Source: Egerieenecus sp048201975
GTDB taxonomy: Bacteria > Bacillota > Clostridia > Christensenellales > Aristaeellaceae
Length of the DNA: 48,082 nt
Direction of reading: 5' to 3'
NCBI GenBank assembly: GCA_048201975.1
Contig: DBFBGQ010000101.1
Location: forward strand, 1-48,082
In this document: positions 34,169 to 42,179 of the stretch, in pieces
Layout of the letters: each line of letters starts with the position of its first letter
Numbering within the stretch: position 1 is the stretch's first letter
The notes under the pieces: generated by a model
The model's database searches: none
Seen by the model: only the letters and a program-made list of their open reading frames with translations
What the model was told of the DNA's origin: nothing
Program-made: the position numbers and the translations under genes

Positions 34169-37102
34169 TTACCCTTTCCTCGCCTGCGCCAGCTCCTCCA
34201 CGGTGCCGGTGTAGACGTCGTAATAATAGAACTCCCCGTCCTGCTCCTGGGTCAGTGTCCAGGTTTCCCCGGCCACGGTGACCGACAGCTCGGTCTCGCC
34301 CGTCTCCGTCATGGAAACGTGGTAGTCAAAGGCCTGGCTGCTCAGCCCCTGGGCGCGATACATGGTGTAGCGCACCCCCGCCGCAAAGCCCGCGGTGGAC
34401 AGGGCCGTCACCTGGTCCCCCACCTGGAGCACCAGATAATCAATGCCGCTGGCCGCCAGGGTTTTGTAGGCCGCGCCGTTGAAGTCCCAGGTAAAGGCGG
34501 CGTCAAGTCCGTCCTCCCCGGCGGCCTGGGTGGCCTGGGCCAGGTCCTCGCCGGTCACCGCCAGCACCAGGGTATCCGTCTCGCCGCCCTGGACCCAGCT
34601 GACCAGGGACGCGGTGAAGGCGGGCTGATAATCCTCGCCCAGCCGGTCCGTCAGCTCTTCCCCAGGCCGCAGCCACAGCTCCAGCTCCGTCTCGCCCATG
34701 ACCAGCGTGCTCATCACCTCGTCGGCCACCACCAGCTCCACCCCGTCATAGGCCACCACCGTGGTCACGTCGGAGGAGGCGTGGGTGGTCGCCACGGTGG
34801 AGGTTGAGCTTCCGCCGTAGCCGCCGGAGAAGCCGCCCCGGTTGCCCTGCGGCGATCCCCGCAGGGTCACCTCCTGCTGATAGGCGGCCAGGTTCCCCGC
34901 GCCGTCCCGCGCCAGGATGGTTCCGGGGGCGAAGGTGTACGCTTCAGCGGCCGTAAAGGTCAGCCCCCATACGCCGTCCCCCAGGTCCGTGGGCGGATAC
35001 CAGCTGGCGCCTCCGTCCAGGGACAGGCCGTCCACGCCGCTGACGCCATCCGAGGCGGTAACGGTCAGTGTCAGGCTCTCCCCGGCAACCGCCTGGACCA
35101 GGGGCGCGGTGGTATCCAGCCGCAGGCGGTAGTCCCCGGTGGCGGCGGCGATCTGCCCCGCCCCGTCCAGCACCACGAAGGTCAGGATGTAATCCCCCTC
35201 CTCCCCGGCGGTGAAGGTATCTCCGGGAATGGTCACGGGCGCGCCGCCGTCATAGCGCACGGCCCAGGAGTACCCCTCGGGCAGGCCCTCGGCACAGGAA
35301 AGGGCGAATGTGGGCGCAACCGTGAGCCAGCTGCCGTCCAGCGTCTGGTCGCACTGGGCCGAAACGGTCAGCGGCTGGGTCTCCCCCGCCTCGGTCACCA
35401 GGTCCACGTAGACGAACAGGCCCGCGCTGCCATCCAGGGGGCTCACCGTGGCGGCCCGCACCGTATAGTTCCCCGTGGAGAACACGCCGGGATCCGGGGC
35501 CAGCAGCACCCCGCTAAGCTGGGACGCGCTCCCGGAAAGCACGATGATATCCCCGGTGAGCAGATAGATCTGCGAACCCTCCCCGGCCGTGGCCAGCAAC
35601 CCCTCCAGGGTGCCGTAGATCCGCTGGCCGCTGCCGTCCGGGTTTTCCATCCATGCCTGCTTGCGAATGGACGACTCCGTGGTGAAGTCCAGCCGCACCG
35701 GATAGGGTGCGGAGGTTGCCAGCACCTGCCCTTCGCCATCCATCAGGAAAAACCGCAGGGTATATTCCCCGGAGGCGGTGGCGGTATACCGGTCCCCCAC
35801 CAGGGCCAGAGGCGCGCCGTCATCCACGCTCACAGCATAGTACCAGTCCTCGCTGGTTTTCCCGCTGAGCTGGAAGGTGGGCGCGGCGTCGGAAAGGCTA
35901 TCGGGGGTGTAGTCCACAGCGGTCACCAGCAGCTCAGGCTCCAGGACCGCCGTGGGAGCGGGCAGCGCCGTAACCTCCGGCGCAGCGGTGGCCTCCACCG
36001 GCGCTTCCGGCGTGGCCGTCGCCTCCGCAGGCGCCTCCGGCGTGGCCGTGGAACCGGCCGATGCCGCCAGCATGCCGTTGACCGGCGCCTCCGGCGTAGC
36101 TGTCGCCTCCGCAGGCGCTTCCGGCGTGGCGGCGGATCCCTCCGCGGTCTTTTCCGCCAGTGTCACCGTCCATGCCCGGGAACGAGCCAGCACTTCGCCC
36201 GCCTGGTTCAGCACCACGAAGCGGTAGCTGCCGGAGGCCGTGGGCGTGCACGTGTCCCCCTCCAGGGCCACGGGCGCGCCTTCATCCAGCTCTACGCCGT
36301 AGCACTGCCCCGCCTCCAGTGCAGGAATCGCCGTCAGGGTAAAGGTGGGCGTGCAGGGCGCTTGCGCGTCATAATCCTGGGAACTCACCTGGACTTCCAT
36401 CTCCAGAATGCTCTCGGAGACCTCCTGGCTGCCGCCTTCCAGGGAAAGCTGCAAACTGGCCCACAGATAGACCGTGTTCTCCGCGCTTTCCCCCAGCGGG
36501 TTGGTCTGTGAAACCATCACCACCCAGTCCTCCTCTTCCGGGAAGACCGTAGGGTCCAGGGCCAGGCGCAGGCTGCGCGCCTGCTCCAGGGTGTAGTCCG
36601 GCAGCTCATACACTTCCTTGGACGCCAGATACACGGGATGGTCCTGCGCCAGGGGAATCAGCTCCGCCAGCTCCCCGAAGCGCTGGACATCCCCCTGCCA
36701 GAAGTAGGCGGGTCCGCTGGTGGGAAGCGCCGGCTCCGCAGTCGCTTCCGGAACGGGGGTAGCCGTGCTCTCCTCTTCCGGGACGGGCGTGGCCGTGCTC
36801 TCCCCCTCAGGGACGGGCGTGGCCGCGCTCTCACCTTCTGGGACGGGCGTGTCCGTGCTCTCACCTTCTGGGACGGGGGTGGCCGCGCTCTCCCCCTCGG
36901 GAACAGGCGTGGCCGTGCTTTCCCACTCAGGAACGGGGGTGGCCGTGCTTTCCCCCTCAGGGACGGGGGTGGCTGCGCTTTCCTCCTGCATGCCGCCGAT
37001 ATCTGAAGGCGTGCCCATTTGCTCCGCCAGGGTCGCCGTGCCGGACAGGGCGAGGGTCAGGGCCAGCAGCAGCGCCAGCCCACCGGCAATCAATCGCTTC
37101 AT
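34169..37102 (-). CDS. Large secreted protein with decapeptide repeats and Ig-like segments
   Basis: I use the ATG at 37102. The TTG just before it (37105) is equally possible, and the reading then is 978 residues. A signal peptide (1 to about 27) is followed by eight tandem TPVPEGES-type decapeptides (about 42-121), a flexible proline-rich linker. A second Thr/Ala/Pro/Glu linker (about 320-375) separates folded parts. At least three segments share a [D/E]-[D/E/G]-G-A-P-V-x-[L/I]-x-GD...Y-x-[L/F] motif followed by F-x-x-L/N-x-x-G, like small Ig-fold repeats. They start near residues 265, 420 and 640. A C-terminal domain (about 770-978) is rich in acidic residues and Tyr. I do not recognise a whole-protein family. 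Its place between exporter adaptor genes suggests it is part of, or cargo for, that system. Confidence 0.7.
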   Translation of the reverse strand: MKRLIAGGLALLLALTLALSGTATLAEQMGTPSDIGGMQEESAATPVPEGESTATPVPEWESTATPVPEGESAATPVPEGESTDTPVPEGESAATPVPEGESTATPVPEEESTATPVPEATAEPALPTSGPAYFWQGDVQRFGELAELIPLAQDHPVYLASKEVYELPDYTLEQARSLRLALDPTVFPEEEDWVVMVSQTNPLGESAENTVYLWASLQLSLEGGSQEVSESILEMEVQVSSQDYDAQAPCTPTFTLTAIPALEAGQCYGVELDEGAPVALEGDTCTPTASGSYRFVVLNQAGEVLARSRAWTVTLAEKTAEGSAATPEAPAEATATPEAPVNGMLAASAGSTATPEAPAEATATPEAPVEATAAPEVTALPAPTAVLEPELLVTAVDYTPDSLSDAAPTFQLSGKTSEDWYYAVSVDDGAPLALVGDRYTATASGEYTLRFFLMDGEGQVLATSAPYPVRLDFTTESSIRKQAWMENPDGSGQRIYGTLEGLLATAGEGSQIYLLTGDIIVLSGSASQLSGVLLAPDPGVFSTGNYTVRAATVSPLDGSAGLFVYVDLVTEAGETQPLTVSAQCDQTLDGSWLTVAPTFALSCAEGLPEGYSWAVRYDGGAPVTIPGDTFTAGEEGDYILTFVVLDGAGQIAAATGDYRLRLDTTAPLVQAVAGESLTLTVTASDGVSGVDGLSLDGGASWYPPTDLGDGVWGLTFTAAEAYTFAPGTILARDGAGNLAAYQQEVTLRGSPQGNRGGFSGGYGGSSTSTVATTHASSDVTTVVAYDGVELVVADEVMSTLVMGETELELWLRPGEELTDRLGEDYQPAFTASLVSWVQGGETDTLVLAVTGEDLAQATQAAGEDGLDAAFTWDFNGAAYKTLAASGIDYLVLQVGDQVTALSTAGFAAGVRYTMYRAQGLSSQAFDYHVSMTETGETELSVTVAGETWTLTQEQDGEFYYYDVYTGTVEELAQARKG
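36740..36979 (-). repeat. 30-bp tandem repeat (decapeptide coding), about 8 copies
   Basis: Eight consecutive 30-base units encode S-[TA]-[AD]-T-P-V-P-E-x-E. Six or seven are nearly identical in DNA (for example GGGACGGG and GGGGGTGGC blocks on the plus strand). Differences are clustered in the third-codon positions. It lies in the stalk linker of the 34169-37102 product and should vary in copy number by slippage. Confidence 0.9.
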
Positions 37103-37120
37103 CAAAGTCGCGCACCTCCT

Positions 37121-38188
37121 TTATTCCGTCTGGTCGCTATGGGAAACCACCGTCACCGTCATGCCCAGGCGCACATCGTCCCCGGGGGTAAACTCGGCGT
37201 AACCCGTGTACATGGCTTCGGAGGAGGCGCCGTCCTGCGCCTCCGCATCGCTGACGTAGGAGATGGCTGTGATCACCCCCGCCGCCGGCTGGGATTTATC
37301 GTCGTTCCAGTTGAAATAGATCTCCACGGTGTCGCCCACCGCCACCTGGCTGAGCAGGTCTTCGGGGATGCTGAAGGCCACCTGATAGCCGCTGCGCGGG
37401 GCCAGGGTCGCCAGGGTAGCGCCCTGCTGCACCTGCTGCCCCAGGGCGGCCTGCACCTGGGTTACCACCCCTGCGGCCTGCGCGGTCACCGTGCTGCTGG
37501 CGGCGTCCAGCCCCGCCAGGGAACCGGACACCGTTTCAAACAGCAGCTGGCCCCGCTCCACGGTGTCGCCGTCGCTGACGTACAGCTTCACGATGCTGCC
37601 GGAGCCGCTGACGACCACCTCCGCGGTGCGCTGCACCACGCCGGTGCCCAGGCGGCTGTCCGTGCTGTAATCCGCGGTGCGGTAAATGTAGGCGGATTCC
37701 TGCAGGTACATCTCCCCGGCGGTGGTCTGCACCGTATAGGAGGAGCCGTTCACCGCGGTGACAATGCCCTCCGCCTTATGGCTGCCGTCCTTGGTGCACT
37801 GGATATACACCTTTTCCCCCAGGCGCACATACAGGGTATCCACGTCCTCGTTGGCCTTGGTCAGGGTACAGGAAAGTGTGTAGCGATTCACGGGGGCGAT
37901 GTAGAGCACCGTGCCCTCGGCGCCGTCCCCCTCCTGGGCGAACACGCCCTCCACGGTGCCATCCAGGGTGGCCCACACCTTGGTGGCGCTCAGGGTGAGC
38001 ACCTCTTCCCCGACCTCCAGCAGCTGGCCCTCCCGGATCTCCAGGTCCGCCACCGTGCCGCCGAAGGGCGCGGTGATCGCCACGGTCTCCCCGGCAATCA
38101 CCGTGCCGTCAAATGTCTCCTGGGCTGCAGCCCCGCCCGGGAGCAACAGCAGCGCCGCCAGCCACGCGGCCCATCGCTTGCACTTCAT
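37121..38188 (-). CDS. Secreted HlyD/MacA-like adaptor protein (second signal-peptide type)
   Basis: This 355-residue protein has a signal peptide (1 to about 22) and the same two-module plan as the 30070-31146 product. It begins with ETFDGTVIAGETVAITAPFG, then has GTVEGVFAQEGDGAEG and a second module around VSGSGSIVKLYVSDGDTVERG. The family segment YVxxGE/DxVERGQLLFET is shared with its paralogue. Its start overlaps the stop of the anchored adaptor gene (ATGA), and the large repeat protein starts 18 bases after its stop. So three genes here are tightly coupled. Its role is presumed to be an extracellular adaptor or an accessory to the MacAB-like pump. Confidence 0.75.
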   Translation of the reverse strand: MKCKRWAAWLAALLLLPGGAAAQETFDGTVIAGETVAITAPFGGTVADLEIREGQLLEVGEEVLTLSATKVWATLDGTVEGVFAQEGDGAEGTVLYIAPVNRYTLSCTLTKANEDVDTLYVRLGEKVYIQCTKDGSHKAEGIVTAVNGSSYTVQTTAGEMYLQESAYIYRTADYSTDSRLGTGVVQRTAEVVVSGSGSIVKLYVSDGDTVERGQLLFETVSGSLAGLDAASSTVTAQAAGVVTQVQAALGQQVQQGATLATLAPRSGYQVAFSIPEDLLSQVAVGDTVEIYFNWNDDKSQPAAGVITAISYVSDAEAQDGASSEAMYTGYAEFTPGDDVRLGMTVTVVSHSDQTE

Positions 38189-39435
38189 GGTTCATATCCT
38201 CCTGTTTGCGCCGGGGACTGCTCCTGGCCGTCCCGCTGCCGATCCTGTGGTAAGTCCGCGCCGCCCTGCCCGTCTTCCTGCCCGGCGGGCGGCGTTAGAT
38301 CCGTGGGCGTGCCCTGCGGGGCGTCCGCGCCGCCTTCCTGAGAGAAGCCCTGGGAGAACCCGCCGCCCTGGGATGCCTCAAAGCCCTCGGGGAGCTCGCC
38401 GCCCTCCGGCATTTCGAAGCCCTCGGGAAACTCGCCATCCTCCGGCATTTCAAAGCCCTCGGGAAGCTCGCCGCCCTGGGAGAAATCCCGGGAGGCGGTG
38501 TTCCGGCTGCGCTCCCCTTCCTGGATCACCACCGTTTGCCCCACCACGGAGGCGTACAGCTTGCCCAGGGAGAAGCTTTCCGCGGCCTCCGTGCCGGCAA
38601 CGGCCCACACGGTTTCCCCGGGCTCCACGCCGGAGAGGATCTCCACCCGCATGCCGTCGCTCAGGCCGGTATCCACCTGGCGCTGGTTGTAGCCGCCGTC
38701 CTCATCGGGGATGAGCACATAGGGCGTGCCGTCCTCCTGGAAGCCCAGGGCCGCCATTTCCAGGGTGGTGACGCCCATGGCCTCCTCGTCCGGAATGCTG
38801 ACGGTGGCCGCCATGCCCGGCAGCACCGTGTCGGGGGCGTCGGTCAGCCGCGCGGTGGCCGAATAGCTGGCCACATTGCCCATGGACCCCGAAACCAGGT
38901 TGATATGGTCGATCTCCGTCTCCAGCTCCAGGCCCAGGGAGATGATGGTCACCGTGCATTGCTGGCCCTTGCGCACCTTCTGCACGTCGTATTCATCCAC
39001 GCTCAGGGATACCTGCAGCTGGGTAAAATCCACAATTTGCACCAGGCCCTGGCTGCGGCGGAGCAAATCGCCCTTGGCCACGGAGATCTCGTTCACCGTG
39101 CCGTCGATGCCCGCCTTGAGCGTCTCCCCGTCGGAGAGGTCCAGGATCTTGTCCCCGGCCTCCACCGCCTGGCCCTGGGTCACATAGATGTTGGTCACCG
39201 TGGCTTCGCCGCTGTTTTGCAGCGTTTCGGTGTACAGGGCGCTGATCTGCGCGTCAAAGCTCATGGTGGTGACGATGTCCCCGGTCTGGGCGGTGTAGCT
39301 GGCGTAGACCGTTTTCTCCGCCCCCGCCGCCAGGGGATAAATATAACCATAGCCCGCCAGGCAGACCGCCGCCGCCACCACCAGCAGCGCTACCCGCTTG
39401 ATCCATTGCCATGCCCGGCTCCTTCCGCGTCCCAT
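38185..39435 (-). CDS. Membrane-anchored MacA-like adaptor with Glu/Gly/Phe repeats
   Basis: The start at 39435 has AAGGGAGC 6 bases before it. The 416-residue product has a cytoplasmic basic start, a TM segment (about 14-38) and a hairpin domain with VTNIYVTQGQAVEAGDKIL and VNEISVAKGDLL. The barrel domain includes VSLSVDEYDVQKVRKGQQCTV. The last 120 residues are low-complexity: repeats of G-G-E-L/F-P-E-G-F-E-M-P-E, then Gln/Gly-rich sequence. It is the first gene of the operon, and its folded part resembles the 33123-34157 product. Such unusual tails in both anchored adaptors suggest they interact with wall material or each other (inference). Confidence 0.8.
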   Translation of the reverse strand: MGRGRSRAWQWIKRVALLVVAAAVCLAGYGYIYPLAAGAEKTVYASYTAQTGDIVTTMSFDAQISALYTETLQNSGEATVTNIYVTQGQAVEAGDKILDLSDGETLKAGIDGTVNEISVAKGDLLRRSQGLVQIVDFTQLQVSLSVDEYDVQKVRKGQQCTVTIISLGLELETEIDHINLVSGSMGNVASYSATARLTDAPDTVLPGMAATVSIPDEEAMGVTTLEMAALGFQEDGTPYVLIPDEDGGYNQRQVDTGLSDGMRVEILSGVEPGETVWAVAGTEAAESFSLGKLYASVVGQTVVIQEGERSRNTASRDFSQGGELPEGFEMPEDGEFPEGFEMPEGGELPEGFEASQGGGFSQGFSQEGGADAPQGTPTDLTPPAGQEDGQGGADLPQDRQRDGQEQSPAQTGGYEP

Positions 39436-39553
39436 GCCATGCTCCCTTCGCGCTCCGCGCTCCAATTTTTTCCCATGGACGGAAAACCGTACCAAGCATA
39501 GGCTTTCTGCTTGAAAACGCCTCATAGGCCGCCTGACGGTCCCATGGAGGTTC

Positions 39554-39570
39554 TGTGAATTCTGTGTGAA
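39554..39570 (-). promoter_or_regulatory. OmpR/PhoP-type direct repeat upstream of the exporter operon
   Basis: On the minus strand TTCACA occurs at 39565-39570 and again at 39554-39559, giving TTCACA-N5-TTCACA. This is the spacing and nearly the sequence of Bacillus PhoP boxes (TTHACA repeats 11 bases apart). It lies about 120 bases before the exporter start (39435) and 93 before the divergent gene at 39663. I cannot see a matching -10 box at the ideal distance for either gene. Confidence 0.4.
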
Positions 39571-39662
39571 GTCCGCGCCGCAGGAATGTTGCCGTCCGCA
39601 AGGAGTTTTGCCCCTTTGTGTCGAATGCATATGCAACCTAAAGGAAGGGGGGAGCGGAGCCC

Positions 39663-40148
39663 ATGCCCGGCTATATCACCGCGGAGGCGGTTCGGGAAGC
39701 GCTGCGCCCCAGCCTGGGCTCCGCCGTGCTGGAGCAGACCGATCTGTGCCAAGGCGCCGCGCGGCTGCTGCTGCGTTTCGCCCCCTATCGGGAGACCTAC
39801 GCGGAGCTGGCCCAGCGGTTGGAAAGCTATCTGTTCGACACACTGTACGGCTTTCTGGGGGACGACATGACCGTGCTTACAGACAGCGGGGAGCTGCGGC
39901 GCATTCGCATGCGGGAGCTGCCCCGGCTGGCCGACGACGTGATGGGCGTGCTCTTCGACAGCCTGCAGGTCTATTCCATCACCTATGAAAAGTTGAAGGA
40001 CTACTCCCTGCGCGCCGGCTCCCTAAGCGCCATGCGGGTGCTCTACCAGAAGTTCGACGCCTTTCAGCCCCCGGAGGAAAAGGAGCTCATCGCCCGGATC
40101 GTCCGGGACAGCTACCCCCCGGAACGCTATGCCGCCTGGCTCAAGTGA
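39663..40148 (+). CDS. Unknown 161-residue protein
   Basis: I do not recognise this protein. It is 161 residues with no signal peptide or membrane helix, rich in Leu, Glu and Arg, and predicted mostly helical. Features include MPGYITAEAVREAL at the start, a LAQRLESYLFDTLYGFLGDD middle and a PPEEKELIARIVRDSYPPERY end. It opposes the exporter operon and is followed 67 bases later by the metal-binding protein gene. A GGGGGGAG purine run lies upstream of the ATG. A role linked to its neighbours is possible but not shown by the sequence. Confidence 0.6.
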   Translation: MPGYITAEAVREALRPSLGSAVLEQTDLCQGAARLLLRFAPYRETYAELAQRLESYLFDTLYGFLGDDMTVLTDSGELRRIRMRELPRLADDVMGVLFDSLQVYSITYEKLKDYSLRAGSLSAMRVLYQKFDAFQPPEEKELIARIVRDSYPPERYAAWLK

Positions 40149-40215
40149 CGCCGGGAAGCATTTCCGCCTCCGCATCGTTTTCTAAGCGAACCCCACCCAA
40201 GAAAGGACTGTATCC

Positions 40216-41115
40216 ATGAAAAAGATCCTGGCGCTGCTCCTGGCCCTGCTGCTTCTCGCCCTGCCCCTGGCCGCCCTGGGCGAAACGGTGGCCACCTCCT
40301 TTTACCCCATTTATCTGTTCGCCCGCAACCTGACCCAGGGCATCGAGGGCCTGGAGGTGCACAACCTGGCCGCCCCGGACACGGGCTGCCTGCATGACTA
40401 TCAGCTGCAAACCGGGGACATGAAGGCCCTGGCCCAGGCGGACGTTTTCCTGATCAACGGCGCGGGCATGGAGAGCTACCTGCAAAACGTGTTGGACGCC
40501 TTCCCGGATCTGCCGGTGGTGGACGCCTCCACGGGCATTCCCCTGCTGGACGAGGACGTCGAGCCCGATGCCGAAGAGGATGGCCAGGAGCACACGGTCA
40601 ACGCGCACCTGTGGCTGGACGCCGCCAACGCCCTGGCCATGGTGAACAACCTGAGCGCCGGGCTGTGCCAAGCCTTCCCCGACCACGCCCAGGCCATCGA
40701 GGCCAACCGCGCCGCCTATGCCCAGCGCCTGACGGAGCTGGACGAGGAGCTCCGCGCCGGGCTGGCCGACCTCCCCCACAAGGACATCATCACCTTCCAT
40801 GAGGCGTTTCCGTACTTTGCCCGGGCCTATGGGCTCAACGTGGTGGACGTGGTAAACCGGGAGCCCGGCGAAGCCCTCTCCCCGGCCCAGCTGGCGGAGC
40901 TGGTGGGCGTCGTGGAAGCGCTGGGCGCGCCGCCCCTGTTCGTGGAGCCCCAGTATGACGACCTGGCCGCCCGCACACTGGCCCAGGAAACCGGCGCGGC
41001 GGTCTACACCCTGGACCCCGTGGTGACCGGCCCCACCGACGATTCCGCCCTCACCCGCTATGAGGACGTGATGCGGGAGAACATGCGCACCCTGCAAACG
41101 GCCCTGGGCGAGTAA
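40216..41115 (+). CDS. ZnuA/AdcA-type metal-binding solute-binding protein
   Basis: This 299-residue secreted protein has a signal peptide (1 to about 22, ending ALG) without an obvious lipobox Cys. It fits the metal ABC-transporter binding-protein family. Candidate metal ligands are His60 (LHDYQ), His131 (NAHLWLD) and His195 (TFHEAFPY), plus an acidic residue near LDPV. An acidic loop (DEDVEPDAEEDGQEH, about 112-126) precedes the second His, as in zinc-binding members. It should deliver Zn or Mn to a permease. No permease or ATPase gene of this type follows, so the rest lies elsewhere or the protein works alone. AAAGGACTG precedes the ATG. Zinc-dependent control would be expected, but no Zur-type box is evident. 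Confidence 0.85.
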   Translation: MKKILALLLALLLLALPLAALGETVATSFYPIYLFARNLTQGIEGLEVHNLAAPDTGCLHDYQLQTGDMKALAQADVFLINGAGMESYLQNVLDAFPDLPVVDASTGIPLLDEDVEPDAEEDGQEHTVNAHLWLDAANALAMVNNLSAGLCQAFPDHAQAIEANRAAYAQRLTELDEELRAGLADLPHKDIITFHEAFPYFARAYGLNVVDVVNREPGEALSPAQLAELVGVVEALGAPPLFVEPQYDDLAARTLAQETGAAVYTLDPVVTGPTDDSALTRYEDVMRENMRTLQTALGE

Positions 41116-41122
41116 ACGCCGC

Positions 41123-41143
41123 AAAAAAACGGCTGTAACAGCC
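41123..41143 (-). terminator. Intrinsic terminator, minus strand
   Basis: On the minus strand GGCTG-TTA-CAGCC is followed by G and seven Ts (41123-41129). It is the last of three hairpins downstream of the broken membrane-protein gene at 41369-42007. Confidence 0.7.
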
Positions 41144-41162
41144 ATGGCGTTCAAGGGAGAAT

Positions 41163-41190
41163 AAAAAAAGGGGCGCCTCCAGGCAGCCCC
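41163..41190 (-). terminator. Intrinsic terminator, minus strand
   Basis: On the minus strand GGGGC and GCC pair with GG and GCCCC around a 4-base loop with one bulge, then seven Ts follow (41163-41169). It is a strong terminator for the minus-strand gene at 41369-42007. Confidence 0.75.
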
Positions 41191-41199
41191 ACAGCGCGT

Positions 41200-41227
41200 C
41201 GAAAAAGTGGGCAAACCCACTTTTTCG
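41200..41227. terminator. Bidirectional intrinsic terminator
   Basis: A perfect 12-bp stem, CGAAAAAGTGGG (41200-41211) with its complement (41216-41227), closes on a 4-base loop, with A and T runs in the arms. It can end the metal-binding protein transcript (+), 85 bases beyond its stop, as well as the minus-strand transcript. Confidence 0.75.
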
Positions 41228-41368
41228 AAGAAGCAACTTCGGCCAACCAGAGGTCGCCCGAAATTGTAAGGAATTGATTTTGCAAGCAAACTCAACAATC
41301 CGCCCCGGCCGTTTCCGCCGGGGCTTTTGGATATGCAAAGATGCGCGCAAAGCCGAAGGAAAGCCGTG

Positions 41369-42007
41369 CTATCCCCAATAGGGGAAAAGCCATTGGTATG
41401 CCGCGGCAACCGCCACGGACAGACCCAGCTCCACCGCAAGCTCCTTGGGCTTTCGATACAAAACGATCACGCCGGCGATCCACACCAGCGCATCCAGCGC
41501 ATGTAACACAGAAAACCCCTGCTTAAGCGAGACCGCCTGGGCAAGCAGCACGCCCAGGATACCGCCGGAAACGCCGATTGCCACCATGCCTTCGCCCTTT
41601 GCATACCAGCCTACGTATGCCGCAAAAAAGGACGCAAAGGAAGCCGCAACCTAGATCATCATATACGCCCTTGGCAAAAAGCCCAGGATCAAATGGCAGT
41701 ACAGATAATATCCTGCCAGCATGCTTAGGAAGAACGCAAGGGTATTCACCGCAGCCCGCAAAGGCGACTTTGCGTATACGGAAATGCATGTCCCCAGGAA
41801 AATCCAGATGGCAAAGCGGCCGAAGAAGTTTCCGATATCAAGCTGGTAAACCAGCGACGGAAGCAACTGGCTCTGCGGACCGTCCAGCCACTTCTGCACA
41901 ACGCCCAGGACAAACCCGAAGAGCATGATGCCAGCTGTTGCCACCATTTGCCCTGTAAGCGACGCACCTTTCTGGGGCGCTCTGACTTTCGCAAGGAAGT
42001 TCTTCAT
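41369..42007 (-). pseudogene. Multi-TM membrane protein gene interrupted by TAG
   Basis: From the ATG at 42007 (GGGAGAG site upstream) the frame runs to a TAG at 41651-41653. The same frame then continues without further stops to 41369. Codon 119 of 212 is the stop. Both parts are strongly hydrophobic, about six helices in all. The first part ends LPRAYMMI and the second begins VAASFASFF and contains WYAKGEG. From memory, related clostridial proteins read PRSYMMIWYG at this point, so TAG would replace a Trp codon (TGG) by one base. The family is of unknown function. The promoter at 42114-42142 and terminators are still good, which suggests recent inactivation or a sequence error. Confidence 0.65.
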
Positions 42008-42077
42008 TGCTTCTCTCCCGGTTTCACATTTGGCGCACGCCGCAGCGGCGGACCATTCCGGATGCATCAGCCGCCTC

Positions 42078-42108
42078 CCAGCCGTCCAGCCGTCCAGCCG
42101 TCCAGCCG
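42078..42108. repeat. 8-bp tandem repeat in a leader region
   Basis: CCAGCCGT is repeated three full times plus most of a fourth (42078-42108). On the minus strand it lies in the 5' untranslated leader of the 41369-42007 gene, between its -10 box and its start. Copy number may vary by slippage and alter mRNA folding. Confidence 0.85.
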
Positions 42109-42113
42109 CGTCC

Positions 42114-42179
42114 ATTCTAGCAGAAATCTTGAGCCTCCACAATCTTTTCAGGCCCCGTCAGCGGCTTTACACATGTAAA
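42114..42179 (-). promoter_or_regulatory. Promoter of the broken membrane-protein gene with an upstream dyad
   Basis: On the minus strand TTGTGG (42137-42142) and TAGAAT (42114-42119) are 17 bases apart. TTTACA-CA-TGTAAA, a 6-2-6 dyad (42166-42179), lies 24 bases upstream of the -35 box and could be a regulator site. Confidence 0.5.

Noticed and set aside
36740..36979. CRISPR-like array from regular 30-base repeats
   Set aside because: The units are directly adjacent without spacers and encode an in-frame decapeptide repeat.
41651..41653. Amber codon as pyrrolysine
   Set aside because: No pyrrolysine machinery or relevant methylamine gene is visible, and the position matches Trp in relatives as I remember them.
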